In this document: positions 50,900-58,130 of the stretch, one piece after another
Layout: every line of letters begins with the position of its first letter
Numbering within the stretch: the stretch's first letter is position 1
NCBI RefSeq assembly: GCF_004912275.1
Contig: NZ_STGY01000016.1
Coordinates: 7,443 to 65,572, forward strand
DNA length: 58,130 nucleotides
Direction of reading: 5' to 3'
Source of the DNA: Glycomyces buryatensis
Lineage (GTDB): Bacteria; Actinomycetota; Actinomycetes; Mycobacteriales; Micromonosporaceae
Position numbers and translations under genes: made by a program
The notes under the pieces: generated by a model
What the model saw: the letters and a program-made list of their open reading frames with translations, nothing else
Database searches by the model: none
Told to the model about the DNA's origin: nothing

Positions 50900-51640
50900 A
50901 TGGCGAACTCGGAGCCGAATGAGGAAGCGGTGCCGGAAGCCGCCGCGGCGCCGGAAGCGGACGGGAACCGGCCGGTGTCGGTGCCGCGCTGGGTCGACCT
51001 GACACCGGCGATCATGATGTCGCTGGCCGCCGTCGGCACGGCCTGGGCCGGATTCCAGAGCGCGAAGTGGAGCGGCGTGCAGGCCAACTCCTACGCCCAG
51101 GCCGGGGCGGTCCGGGTCGAGTCCAATCGCGCCTCCACCGATGCCGGCCAGGAACGCCTCATGGACGTCGTCTCGTTCACCTCCTGGCTCAACGCCCTGA
51201 ACCAGGAGATCCTCGCCGGGACGACCCCGGCCCCCGATGGCAGTTACGAACCCGACGCTCGGCAGGCCTCCGGATTCATGTTCGAGCGATTCAGGCCCGA
51301 CTTCCAGGTGGCCGTCGAAGCCTGGCTCGACACGCGGCCGCTGATCACCCCGGACGCCCCGCCCACACCGTTCGACATGCCCGAGTACCAACTCGACTCC
51401 CAGGACGTGGCCGACGACTTCCAGCATCAGGCAGAGGACCTGTCCGCCACCGCCAGGGAGGCCAACCAGCGCTCGGACAACTACGTGCTCACCGCCGTGA
51501 TCTTCGCGCTCGTCCTGTTCTTCGCCGGCGTCGGCTCGCGCGCCAGGGCGAAGCGCCCGCTCATGTTCCTCACGACCCTCGGCATCGTCGCGCTCGTGTG
51601 CGGGGCGCTCCTGCTCCTCACCTTGCCGGTCGAGGTCTGA
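50900..51640 (+). CDS. Hypothetical membrane protein with three predicted helices
   Basis: A 246-residue protein. The first ~40 residues are Ala/Glu/Pro-rich, then an amphipathic membrane helix (WVDLTPAIMMSLAAVGTAWAGFQSAKWSG). A ~120-residue polar region follows (SYAQAGAVRVESNRASTDAGQERLMDVVSF, ending DNYVLTAVIFALVLFFAGVGSR), then two C-terminal helices. The arrangement is that of a conserved actinobacterial/proteobacterial family of unknown function. ATG 50900 is preferred over the longer frame to 50663 because homology-like sequence starts there. Confidence 0.75.
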   Translation: MANSEPNEEAVPEAAAAPEADGNRPVSVPRWVDLTPAIMMSLAAVGTAWAGFQSAKWSGVQANSYAQAGAVRVESNRASTDAGQERLMDVVSFTSWLNALNQEILAGTTPAPDGSYEPDARQASGFMFERFRPDFQVAVEAWLDTRPLITPDAPPTPFDMPEYQLDSQDVADDFQHQAEDLSATAREANQRSDNYVLTAVIFALVLFFAGVGSRARAKRPLMFLTTLGIVALVCGALLLLTLPVEV

Positions 51641-51760
51641 GGGAGTTTCCGTAATTCATCCCGGAATGTCCACTGAGGCGTTAAACAAGACTGAGCGGAC
51701 GGTTTTCCGCCCGCGATCGACGCCCGCGCCTGCGGGCTCACGGGGTGAAGGGAGTCCGAA

Positions 51761-52168
51761 ATGACCGATGAAGGGGAAGGCAGGCTCGCCTGGGCTACGG
51801 CGGGCGCGATATTCGCCGGATGCATGATGCTCACGGCCGGGCTGTTCCAGCTCTTCCAGGGCATGGCCGCGATCGCCAAGGACGAGGTCTTCGTGGACGT
51901 GGCCGACTACGTCTACGCGATCGACACCACCGGTTGGGGATGGATCCACCTGATCATCGGAATCGTGGTGATCCTCGTCGGCGTATTCGTCCTCATGGGA
52001 CACAGCTGGGCCTACGGCGTCGGCATCGGTCTGGCGGTCCTGTCGGCGATCGACCAGTTCTTCTTCCTGCCGTACTACCCGCTGTGGTCGCTGGTCGTCC
52101 TCGCGCTCGACGTCTTCGTCATCTGGGCGCTGGCGGTAGTGCTGGCGCAGACCAGCACCGCATCCTGA
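51761..52168 (+). CDS. DUF7144-type four-helix membrane protein
   Basis: A 135-residue membrane protein with four helices, reading LAWATAGAIFAGCMMLTAGLFQLFQGMAAI, then VFVDVADYVYAIDTTGWGWIHLIIGIVVILVG, a pattern I recognise from the DUF7144/'DUF308-like' small membrane proteins of actinobacteria. GAAGGGAG precedes the ATG. It follows another membrane-protein gene on the same strand after 120 bp. Function unknown. Confidence 0.82.
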   Translation: MTDEGEGRLAWATAGAIFAGCMMLTAGLFQLFQGMAAIAKDEVFVDVADYVYAIDTTGWGWIHLIIGIVVILVGVFVLMGHSWAYGVGIGLAVLSAIDQFFFLPYYPLWSLVVLALDVFVIWALAVVLAQTSTAS

Positions 52169-52214
52169 TTCGAGTCCGAATTCGGCCCGTCGTCCCGAGG
52201 ACGGCGGGCCTTCG

Positions 52215-53534
52215 TCATGCCCCGTGCGGCTCGGCTTCGACCGGTTCGACCGTTTCGACTCTGCCGAGCACTTCGATCACGATGACCGCCAAGGCGACCG
52301 TCGCCGCGACCCACAGGGTCCCCTCCATGCCCCGGTGTGACCACAGGATCAGCCACAGCAGGCCCAGCGCCGCCGCGGCGGCCTCCAGGGGCCGGCGGTT
52401 TCGCGCGGCGAATCGCGCGGCCGGGCCGAGCTGGAGTCCCGACCGAGAGAGTCCCGACGCGGCCGCGTCGCGCAGCTGCGTCAGTCCGCCGCGCAGGGCC
52501 GAGGCGAAGGCACCCGGTCCGGCCAGCCAGGCGGCGATGGCGACGAGGAGCGCGAGCACCAGCATGGTCTGGGCGCTGGCGGTCAGGAATCGCACCATGA
52601 TGTCGTACACCGCGGCGACCGCCTGCGGCGAATGGACCGTCTCGGGCAGGTTCGAGAGCGTGACCGCCCGCCCCACCGCCACGGCGACGATCAAGACGAC
52701 CATGGCGACCCCGAACAGCAGCGACCCGATGACCAGGGCCCGCCGCCGGTTCGGAGCGATGTAGACGCCGACCGCGAGCAGCGCCAGCGCGGCCAGCGGC
52801 AGCACCCAGGCGAGCGTGGAGAGCAGGGAGGCCATGCCCTGGGCGTTGGCCAGGCCGCGGATCTCCATGAGCGGGAACTGGACCGAGAACTCGGGCATCC
52901 GCTCGGCGATGGTCAGGCCCCGCGCTACCAGCAGGGATTTGACCTCCTCGATGACCGGGCCCAGTTCGATGTAGAGCATGTCGCCGTCGAGTGCGAGCGT
53001 CTCGGTCTCCGTGCCCCGCAGGATCGCGGCGATGCCGCGGTGCGCGGTCTCGTTGGCGTTCTCCCAGAGTTGGGCGAAGCGATCGCTGTAGACGACGGTG
53101 TGGACCTGGTCGCCGACAAAGCCCTCCACCGCCGAGGCGATCGGCGCGGCGAGGAGATCGAGCCGGGCCAGTGCGTCGGCATCACTTCGGACCTGGATCG
53201 AGTCGATCGCCTCGGTCGTGAGAGCCCGCAAATCCATCTTCTCGTTGATCGTGGTGGACAGCCGGGTCTCGATCGCCTCGCGGACGTCGGGGTGCTCGGC
53301 GAGCGGCGCGACGGTCTGCACATAGCGGTCGGTGTCCAGGACCTCGTCCCGGGCGAAGACGACCACGGCCGAGACGAGCGCCAGGAGCGCGGCCAGGGAC
53401 ATGACGAGGGTCGAGCCGGCCCAGCGCGCACCGCGTCGGCCCGGAACGCGGGCCCCGTCCTTCGCGGCCGCGCGCTCGGCCCGGAGCCGTTCGAGCTCGG
53501 CGCGTTCGCCGTCGCTCAGCGGGTCAACGTCCAT
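52215..53534 (-). CDS. Hypothetical membrane protein, large extracytoplasmic loop
   Basis: A 439-residue protein. A cytosolic N-terminus with an Arg/Glu-rich helix leads to a membrane helix (about 41-61). An outside domain of about 150 residues follows (VLDTDRYVQTVAPLAEHPDVREAIETRLS...), a sequence seen in many actinobacterial membrane proteins. Four to six further helices follow to the C-terminus. The ATG at 53534 is preferred over an upstream in-frame start, which adds only MHDRRGDRVT. It forms a minus-strand group with the SHOCT and DUF6325 genes. Function unknown. Confidence 0.8.
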   Translation of the reverse strand: MDVDPLSDGERAELERLRAERAAAKDGARVPGRRGARWAGSTLVMSLAALLALVSAVVVFARDEVLDTDRYVQTVAPLAEHPDVREAIETRLSTTINEKMDLRALTTEAIDSIQVRSDADALARLDLLAAPIASAVEGFVGDQVHTVVYSDRFAQLWENANETAHRGIAAILRGTETETLALDGDMLYIELGPVIEEVKSLLVARGLTIAERMPEFSVQFPLMEIRGLANAQGMASLLSTLAWVLPLAALALLAVGVYIAPNRRRALVIGSLLFGVAMVVLIVAVAVGRAVTLSNLPETVHSPQAVAAVYDIMVRFLTASAQTMLVLALLVAIAAWLAGPGAFASALRGGLTQLRDAAASGLSRSGLQLGPAARFAARNRRPLEAAAAALGLLWLILWSHRGMEGTLWVAATVALAVIVIEVLGRVETVEPVEAEPHGA

Positions 53535-53608
53535 GGTGACTCGGTCCCCTCGGCGATCGTGCAATCCTGCTTCTGGTCCGGCTCCGGAACGCCGCTCGGG
53601 ATCCGGGC

Positions 53609-53935
53609 TCAGGCGAGCAGTTTGGCCTTCGCGGCGCCGAACTCCTCGTCGGACAGGATCCCGGCGGCGTGCAGTTCGCCGAGCTGCTTGAGCTTCGAGA
53701 TGACGTCGTCGCCGCTGGAGACCGGCGCGGTGGGCGCGGGAGGCGGCGCGGGCGGGACGGGCTGCGCCGGTGTCGACTGCTGCGCCCGATAGGCCTCGGC
53801 TTCGGCCTGGGTCTGCGCCCTATTGTTCGCGGCCTTGTTCATCGACCGGTTGACCGCACCGGCGGTACCGGCGATCACCGCGGTCCTGGCCATGGTTCCG
53901 ATGAGGCCCGGCCGGCCGACTCGTCTGCGCATCAT
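53609..53935 (-). CDS. SHOCT domain protein
   Basis: A 108-residue protein. The C-terminal SHOCT motif is DVISKLKQLGELHAAGILSDEEFGAAKAKLLA (about 76-107, split here for length as a helix-loop-helix). The N-terminus has a short hydrophobic/Gly stretch (VIAGTAGAVNRSM) and the middle is Pro/Ala-rich. SHOCT domains mediate oligomerisation. It is 11 bp downstream of the DUF6325 gene, so the two are co-transcribed. Confidence 0.88.
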   Translation of the reverse strand: MMRRRVGRPGLIGTMARTAVIAGTAGAVNRSMNKAANNRAQTQAEAEAYRAQQSTPAQPVPPAPPPAPTAPVSSGDDVISKLKQLGELHAAGILSDEEFGAAKAKLLA

Positions 53936-53946
53936 GGTGAATCCCC

Positions 53947-54360
53947 CTAATTCGACGTGGTGGCGAGTTGGTCGATCGCGGCGGGGGGAACTCGGGCCCA
54001 GTCGAGGACTCGCCCCTCGGTGCCCCGGATCGCCCCGGCGAGCTTTCCGGCCCAGGCGTGCTCGAACACGAGCATGCCGACCGACGAGTTCGGTTCAAGT
54101 TCATCGGCGATGGCCTCGGCGTCCTCCTCGGCCAGCAGGTCGATCGAGTCACCGACGAGGCGGGCCAGGCGGTCGTCGTCGGCGTCTTCGGCCTCGAGCC
54201 AGGTGACGGTGCCGTCCGGGTCCTTGCGGACCAGCAGGGCGTCCAGCACCCGAATGGTGCCGTCGTCCACGAGCCGTTCCAATTCGGCGAGGATCTCGCC
54301 TCGGAACTGATTACCGGGGAATTCGACCAGGACCATGTCGACTGGTGCCCTAATGTTCAT
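53947..54360 (-). CDS. DUF6325 family protein
   Basis: A 137-residue cytosolic protein, MNIRAPVDMVLVEFPGNQFRGEI at the start and SVGMLVFEHAWAGKLAGAIRG in the second half, matching the DUF6325/DUF1269-like family of actinobacteria that sits beside SHOCT proteins. It has no catalytic motif that I can name. The pairing with the SHOCT gene 11 bp downstream is conserved in many genomes and suggests a complex. Confidence 0.82.
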   Translation of the reverse strand: MNIRAPVDMVLVEFPGNQFRGEILAELERLVDDGTIRVLDALLVRKDPDGTVTWLEAEDADDDRLARLVGDSIDLLAEEDAEAIADELEPNSSVGMLVFEHAWAGKLAGAIRGTEGRVLDWARVPPAAIDQLATTSN

Positions 54361-54437
54361 GCCGCGCCTACCCTCCGGCCGGTCGCGCCGGCCTCATAGC
54401 TGAACTATGTGGATTTTGCCGCGTTCGTCCCGCGCTC

Positions 54438-55086
54438 ATGGCTGAATTCGGGAACCGGTGCGCGAACGGGGGATGCGTGGCGGAATCAGTCGTGGTGGGG
54501 GGTGCCGGTGAGGCGGTGGTCGTCTTCTTCACCGGTTCGGTCGCCCTGCTGGGCGACACGCTCCACAATGTCGCCGACGCCCTCACCGCGATTCCGCTGG
54601 GCATCGCATTCCTGGTGGGACGCCGAGCGGCCAATCGCCGCTACACCTACAGGTACGGGCGGGCCGAGGACCTGGCGGGGATCTTCATCGTCTTGGTCAT
54701 CGCCGCATCGGCGGTGGCGGCGGGCATCGCCGCGATCGACCGGCTCACGGGTCCCGCCGACGTCGGCCATCTCTGGGCCGTGGCCGCCGCCGCCGGGCTC
54801 ATCGGCTTCATCGGCTTCATCGGCTTCATCGGCAATGAAATGGTCGCCCGCTACCGCATCGGCGTCGGCAGGCGAATCGGCTCGGCGGCGCTGGTGGCCG
54901 ACGGCCTCCACGCCCGAAACCGACCTGGAGGTGGACGCGGACCTGACAGTGTCGCAGGCCCACGCCATCGCGGCGAAGGCGGAGCACCGCCTGATCCATC
55001 GGATCCCCCGACTGACGAGAGCCACGATCCACACCGACCCGAGCGGCAGCTCCAACGCCCACCAGGAACTGGCCCACCACCGCTGA
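54438..55086 (+). pseudogene. Cation diffusion facilitator (CDF) transporter, internally deleted and frameshifted
   Basis: Frame 1 reads the CDF helices 2-3 (GSVALLGDTLHNVADALTAIPLGIAFLVGRR, YRYGRAEDLAGIFIVL) through SAALVADGLHAR near 54914. It should continue with TDG and the second half of the transporter. Instead the sequence jumps to the C-terminal cytosolic domain in another frame (ETDLEVDADLTVSQAHAIAAKAEHRL, ending at 55086). About 100 or more residues, including the last membrane helices, are lost, and the N-terminus is also ragged. Both sides of the join may have carried CTCCACGCC (GLHAR/RLHAE), which suggests slippage between short repeats. A zinc-efflux role of the ancestor is typical. 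Confidence 0.8.
54804..54830 (+). repeat. 9-bp tandem repeat, three units, inside the CDF pseudogene
   Basis: GGCTTCATC repeats three times, giving GFIGFIGFIG in the protein where relatives have a single unit. It is a slipped-strand expansion in a decaying gene. Confidence 0.7.
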
Positions 55087-55106
55087 ACCGCCTCGGGGAT
55101 CAGCCC

Positions 55107-56228
55107 CTACGGCAGGCGGTTGCGGCGGCCGCCGGTCCGCCCGGTCAGCTTGGCCGGGACCGCCATGCGCATCCGGTAGAACTTCAGCGGGCTGCCGCTC
55201 ACAGACTCCTTATAGAAGACCGCCGCCTTGCCCTTGAGGTAGAAGCGTCCGGGCGTGTCGTCGGGGTTGGTGAACTGGATGACGGCATCCTTGCGGCCCA
55301 AGGAGACCGGCTGGTGGATGTAGCCGAACCGGAACGACTTGGGGGCCTTGCCCTTGAGCTGGCGCGTGATCGATTCGGCGGTGTGGGCCGCGGACGGGAT
55401 GCCGCTCTGGCAGGTGCCGTGGATCGTCCCGTAGCCCTGGCGGATGGCCGCCGCGTCACCGATCGCGAAGATCTCCGGGTGCGACACCGAACGCAGCGTC
55501 GCGTCGACCACGACCCGGCCGGTGTCGTCGGTGGTGATCCCGGCCTGCGCGGCGAGCGGTGCGACCCTCACCCCGGTCGTCCACAGTGTCACGTCGGTGG
55601 GGAGCCGGTCGCCGTCTTCCAGTTCGATCGCGCCGGGCAGGACCTTGGAGATGGTCACGCCGGTGCGGACTTCGACGCCGAGGCGGTCGAGGGCCCGGTT
55701 CAGGTGGGCGCGGGCCTTCGGGCCCATCATCGATCCGGGTTCGCCGCGGCTGAGCAGGCGCACCGTCATCCGCGGGTAGGCCTCGGCGGCCTCGGTCGCC
55801 GCTTCGATGCCGGTCAGGCCGGCCCCGCAGACCGTGAGGACGCCGGTCGCGTTGTCGCGCAGCGCATCCGCGAGTTTCGGGTCGGCAATGGTGTAGGCGT
55901 GGTCCACGGCCGGGGTGCTGCTGCCGACCGCGTAGACGAGCGTGTCGTAGTGAAGTTCGCGCCCGTCGCCGAGGACGACGCGGCGGCCCGCGGCGTCGAT
56001 CTCGGCGGCCCAGCCCTCGACGAACCGGACACCCGCCGGCTCGACCAGATCCGGGATCCGGTGGTCGCCGAGTTCCTGTCCGGCGGCGACCTGGTGCTGC
56101 CGGAGGCGTTCATTGAAGCGGTCGGTCGGGTTGAGCAGGGTGACGTTGGCGGCCTTGGTGCGGCGAGCGATGCCGACGGCGGCCATCATGCCGGTGTAAC
56201 CGGCGCCGATGATCAGGATGTCATTCAT
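55107..56228 (-). CDS. FAD-dependent oxidoreductase (NDH-2-like), partner of the second ECF41 gene
   Basis: A 373-residue flavoprotein. FAD motif ILIIGAGYTGMMAAVGIARR at the N-terminus, NAD(P)H motif TVCGAGLTGIEAATEAAEAYP at about 132-152, and second FAD motif IFAIGDAAAIRQGYG near 270. No redox disulfide. It shares architecture and many residues with the protein at 4407-5606 and, like it, lies next to an ECF41 sigma gene, here 49 bp downstream of it. Cytosolic or membrane-associated; the electron acceptor is unknown. Confidence 0.88.
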   Translation of the reverse strand: MNDILIIGAGYTGMMAAVGIARRTKAANVTLLNPTDRFNERLRQHQVAAGQELGDHRIPDLVEPAGVRFVEGWAAEIDAAGRRVVLGDGRELHYDTLVYAVGSSTPAVDHAYTIADPKLADALRDNATGVLTVCGAGLTGIEAATEAAEAYPRMTVRLLSRGEPGSMMGPKARAHLNRALDRLGVEVRTGVTISKVLPGAIELEDGDRLPTDVTLWTTGVRVAPLAAQAGITTDDTGRVVVDATLRSVSHPEIFAIGDAAAIRQGYGTIHGTCQSGIPSAAHTAESITRQLKGKAPKSFRFGYIHQPVSLGRKDAVIQFTNPDDTPGRFYLKGKAAVFYKESVSGSPLKFYRMRMAVPAKLTGRTGGRRNRLP

Positions 56229-56277
56229 GCCCCAAGGACGGGACAGGCCCCGAAAACGTGAGTTGCTGTGACCGTCA

Positions 56278-57120
56278 TCACACTGCCCCGAGTTTTTCGG
56301 GGTTGCTGACCAGGTGGATCTCCTGGATCTCCCCGTCCACCAGCAGCGGCATGATGACCGCCGCGGGCAGCGTGCCGGAGCGGACGATGATCGCCGGGCC
56401 GCCGTTGACCTCGGCGAACTCGACGTGCGGGTCCTCGGGCATCCGGCCGGCGAACGTGACCAGCGCGCGGGCCACCAGGTCCCGGCCGTGGATCGACTTG
56501 CGCGGGGCCGGGGCGATGCCGCCGCCGTCGCACACCAGCGTGACGTCCGGGGCGAGAATGCCGATCAGGGCGTCGAGATCCCCGCCCGCGCAGGCGTCCA
56601 TGAAGGAGGCGGTCGCCCGCTGCCGGGTCGCGGAGTCGGTGTCGTACCTGCGGCGCTTCGACTCCACGTGGTCGCGGGCGCGCTTCGCGGTCTGCCGCAC
56701 CGATTCCTCGCTGCGGTCGATGATGCGGGCGATCTCGGCATGCGAGTAGCCGAAGGCCTCACGCAGCACGAACACCGCCCGCTCCAGCGGGGACAGCGAC
56801 TCCAGGACCAGGAGCATCGCCGAGGAGACCGTGTCGGCCAAGGCCACCTCATCGGCGACATCGCCGCTGGTCAGGGTCGGTTCCGGCAGCCACGGGCCGA
56901 CATAGGACTCGCGCCGCACCTGAGCGCTGCGCAGCCGGTCGATCGCCAGCCGCGTCGTCACCGTCACCAGGTAGGCCGTGGGGTCGTCGACCTCGTCGGC
57001 GGCGACGCCGTTCCAGCGAAGCCACGCCTCCTGGACGATGTCCTCGGCGTCGGTGACGGTCCCGAGCACGCGATAGGCCACCGCCTGCAATAGGCCCCGC
57101 TGCTCCTCGAAGATGTCCAC
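56278..57120 (-). CDS. sigJ: ECF41-group RNA polymerase sigma factor, second copy
   Basis: A 280-residue ECF41 sigma factor. Sigma-2 is at about 5-70 (TVTDAEDIVQEAWLRW), WLPEP at 77-81, sigma-4 at about 105-155 (VFVLREAFGYSHAEIARIIDRSEESVRQ). The SnoaL-like domain has DGGG at about 198 and NPEKL at 273-277. It heads a two-gene unit with the FAD oxidoreductase, so its order (sigma then enzyme) is the reverse of the 4407-6579 module. No convincing ECF41-type promoter precedes it; a GGTCACA at 56273-56267 lacks the -10 at the right spacing. Confidence 0.93.
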   Translation of the reverse strand: MDIFEEQRGLLQAVAYRVLGTVTDAEDIVQEAWLRWNGVAADEVDDPTAYLVTVTTRLAIDRLRSAQVRRESYVGPWLPEPTLTSGDVADEVALADTVSSAMLLVLESLSPLERAVFVLREAFGYSHAEIARIIDRSEESVRQTAKRARDHVESKRRRYDTDSATRQRATASFMDACAGGDLDALIGILAPDVTLVCDGGGIAPAPRKSIHGRDLVARALVTFAGRMPEDPHVEFAEVNGGPAIIVRSGTLPAAVIMPLLVDGEIQEIHLVSNPEKLGAV

Positions 57121-57407
57121 GCCTCGCAGACTAGCGGGTTCTGCCCCAGAATGCTCAGACGTAACGGACGGCCGTGCGCCCGGCTCAGGATTCCCGAATG
57201 CCGAAGCGGCCGTTCAGGGCCGCCCATTGCAGCTGCATGACGGTCTTCGCATCGGCGGTCGGTCGCTGTGGTCCGACGCCTCGAACCCGTCGAGTGGGCA
57301 GGACCTGGCGACGGCCCGTGGCGCCGAAAGCCACCGATTTCCGAAGGGGTTTCCATTGCGCGAATCGGGCCGGCTCGGGAGGTGCGACACGGATTTAGAC
57401 TCGCGGC

Positions 57408-57842
57408 ATGAGTTGGGACGTGTACATCATGCGAGTGCCGCAGGACGTTGAGGAAGTCGAGGACATCCCCGGCGGCTGGGAGCCGCCGAGCCTGGGCATG
57501 GTCGGCGAAGTCCGTGAGGTCCTGGTCGAGCAACTGCCTGGCATCGTCTTCGACAACGACGGCCGAGGGGAGTACGACGGGCCAGGGTTCCGCATCGGGA
57601 TTCCCCTGCCCGGGAACGATTCTGAAGAGGTCGAGATGGTGGCGCTCTTCGTCCATGGTGGAGGCGATGCGGCCGGCGCGGCGCTCGCGGTCACCGAAGC
57701 GCTGGGGGCGCGCGCCATTGAGACCGGAAACGGGGGCTGGTTGACCGCCGAAACCGCCGCCGAGGCCTTCAACGCCTGGCAGACATACAGGGACCGTGTC
57801 GTCCGCGGGGACGAAGTGACGGATACCACCGAGTCGACGTGA
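57408..57842 (+). CDS. Conserved hypothetical protein
   Basis: A 144-residue cytosolic protein starting MSWDVYIMRVPQDVEEVEDIPGGW and ending in a charged tail. MSWDVY-type proteins are widespread in bacteria, often single genes of unknown role. The middle has VALFVHGGGDAAGAALAV, then ETGNGGWLTAETAAEAFNAW. I know no function for it. A promoter was not identified; upstream 287 bp hold no gene. Confidence 0.75.
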   Translation: MSWDVYIMRVPQDVEEVEDIPGGWEPPSLGMVGEVREVLVEQLPGIVFDNDGRGEYDGPGFRIGIPLPGNDSEEVEMVALFVHGGGDAAGAALAVTEALGARAIETGNGGWLTAETAAEAFNAWQTYRDRVVRGDEVTDTTEST

Positions 57843-58005
57843 GCGGTCGGCGTGCGCCATCGACGACCTCGAACACCCGCTGGACCTCCTCCCCAGGTAC
57901 CGGTGCCTCCACCCTGGAATCGGCCGCTGGCGGGATCCCAAATGTCGGACCTCTTCCATACACTGAGGGCGGAAACCCAGACACCACATCGGCTTGGAGC
58001 AGTTC

Positions 58006-58130
58006 ATGGCCACCGTGCCACAACAAGCGGAACATCCGGCTGAGGCCGCACCGCCGACCTCGATCGCCAAATCGGAGCGATCGCTCGCTCCCGACATCGC
58101 CCGCGGCGCAATGCTCCTGTTCATCGCACT
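58006..58130 (+). CDS. DUF418 family membrane protein, N-terminal fragment
   Basis: ATG 58006 with GGAG at 57996-57999. The frame stays open to the window edge (41 codons) and reads ...SERSLAPDIARGAMLLFIA, which is the N-terminal signature and first helix of DUF418 proteins, the multi-pass membrane proteins often fused to or paired with an acyltransferase-like region. The remainder lies outside the window. Confidence 0.72.
   Translation, partial: MATVPQQAEHPAEAAPPTSIAKSERSLAPDIARGAMLLFIA

Noticed and set aside
54438..56261. Plus-strand frame of 607 codons running past the CDF remnant
   Set aside because: Only the first ~160 codons are protein-like; the rest is antisense to a clear FAD oxidoreductase gene.
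56251..56273. ECF41-type promoter before the second FAD oxidoreductase
   Set aside because: GGTCACA is present on the minus strand but the bases 16 bp downstream are GGGC, not CGTC or TGTC.
57121..57407. Possible small gene between the second sigma factor and the MSWDVY protein
   Set aside because: Open frames there lack ribosome sites and protein-like composition.

Overview
The window is high-GC actinobacterial DNA: strong G/C bias at third codon positions, several GTG/TTG starts, 4-bp ATGA/GTGA gene overlaps, and typical actinobacterial families (ECF41/SigJ sigma factors, DUF222 HNH endonuclease, DUF574 methyltransferase, DUF4383, DUF6325, DUF7144, SHOCT). The mix of secreted pectin/galactan enzymes with the 'anchored repeat' ABC transporter fits a soil or plant-associated filamentous actinomycete, possibly a Glycomycetaceae or Micromonosporaceae member. 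The sequence alone does not fix the genus.

Layout. 1-1752: truncated PL11 rhamnogalacturonan lyase. 2044-6579: redox/stress genes (MDR reductase, OsmC, PNPOx-like, FAD oxidoreductase) ending in an ECF41 sigma factor. 6639-15630: an eight-gene minus-strand operon. It encodes secreted proteins with the actinobacterial surface repeat (choice-of-anchor M), one carrying a WxL-like domain, a DUF916-like membrane partner, a metal-type binding lipoprotein with a repeat domain inserted in it, an LPTTG-anchored repeat protein, an ATPase and a permease. 15897-18322: cydAB behind a Rex-type operator. 18570-20576: Ser/Thr kinase. 20785-28458: pectin cluster (PL1, LacI regulator, response regulator, methyltransferase, GH16, PL9). 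28563-30371: HEAT-repeat membrane protein. 30405-42065: galactoside cluster (GH42, LacI, two permeases, binding protein, GH36, and a divergent clan GH-A enzyme). 42222-46393: AhpD-like protein, DUF222 HNH endonuclease flanked by degenerate repeats, and an APH-type kinase. 46622-55086: trypsin-like protease, small membrane/stress proteins, and a broken cation-efflux gene. 55107-57120: a second FAD oxidoreductase plus ECF41 sigma module. 57408-58130: a hypothetical gene and the start of a DUF418 gene.

How it works together. Secreted PL1, PL9 and PL11 lyases would cut homogalacturonan and rhamnogalacturonan I. GH16, GH42, GH36 and the clan-A enzyme, with one sugar ABC importer, would take side-chain galactosides. 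Regulation is readable in the DNA. A 12-mer, GCAATCGTTTGC, recurs at the PL1, lacI and PL9 promoters. Twin LacI-type palindromes cover the two divergent -35 boxes between the GH36 and clan-A genes. ECF41-type promoters (KGTCACA-N16-YGTC) precede the first FAD oxidoreductase/sigJ pair and the distant AhpD-like gene. A Rex operator precedes cydA, and a Zur-like element overlaps the promoter of the surface-repeat operon.

Most notable: the surface-repeat/WxL-like/metal-transporter operon, a 171-bp MITE-like inverted repeat inside the sugar-importer operon, and the inferred ECF41 and LacI regulons.
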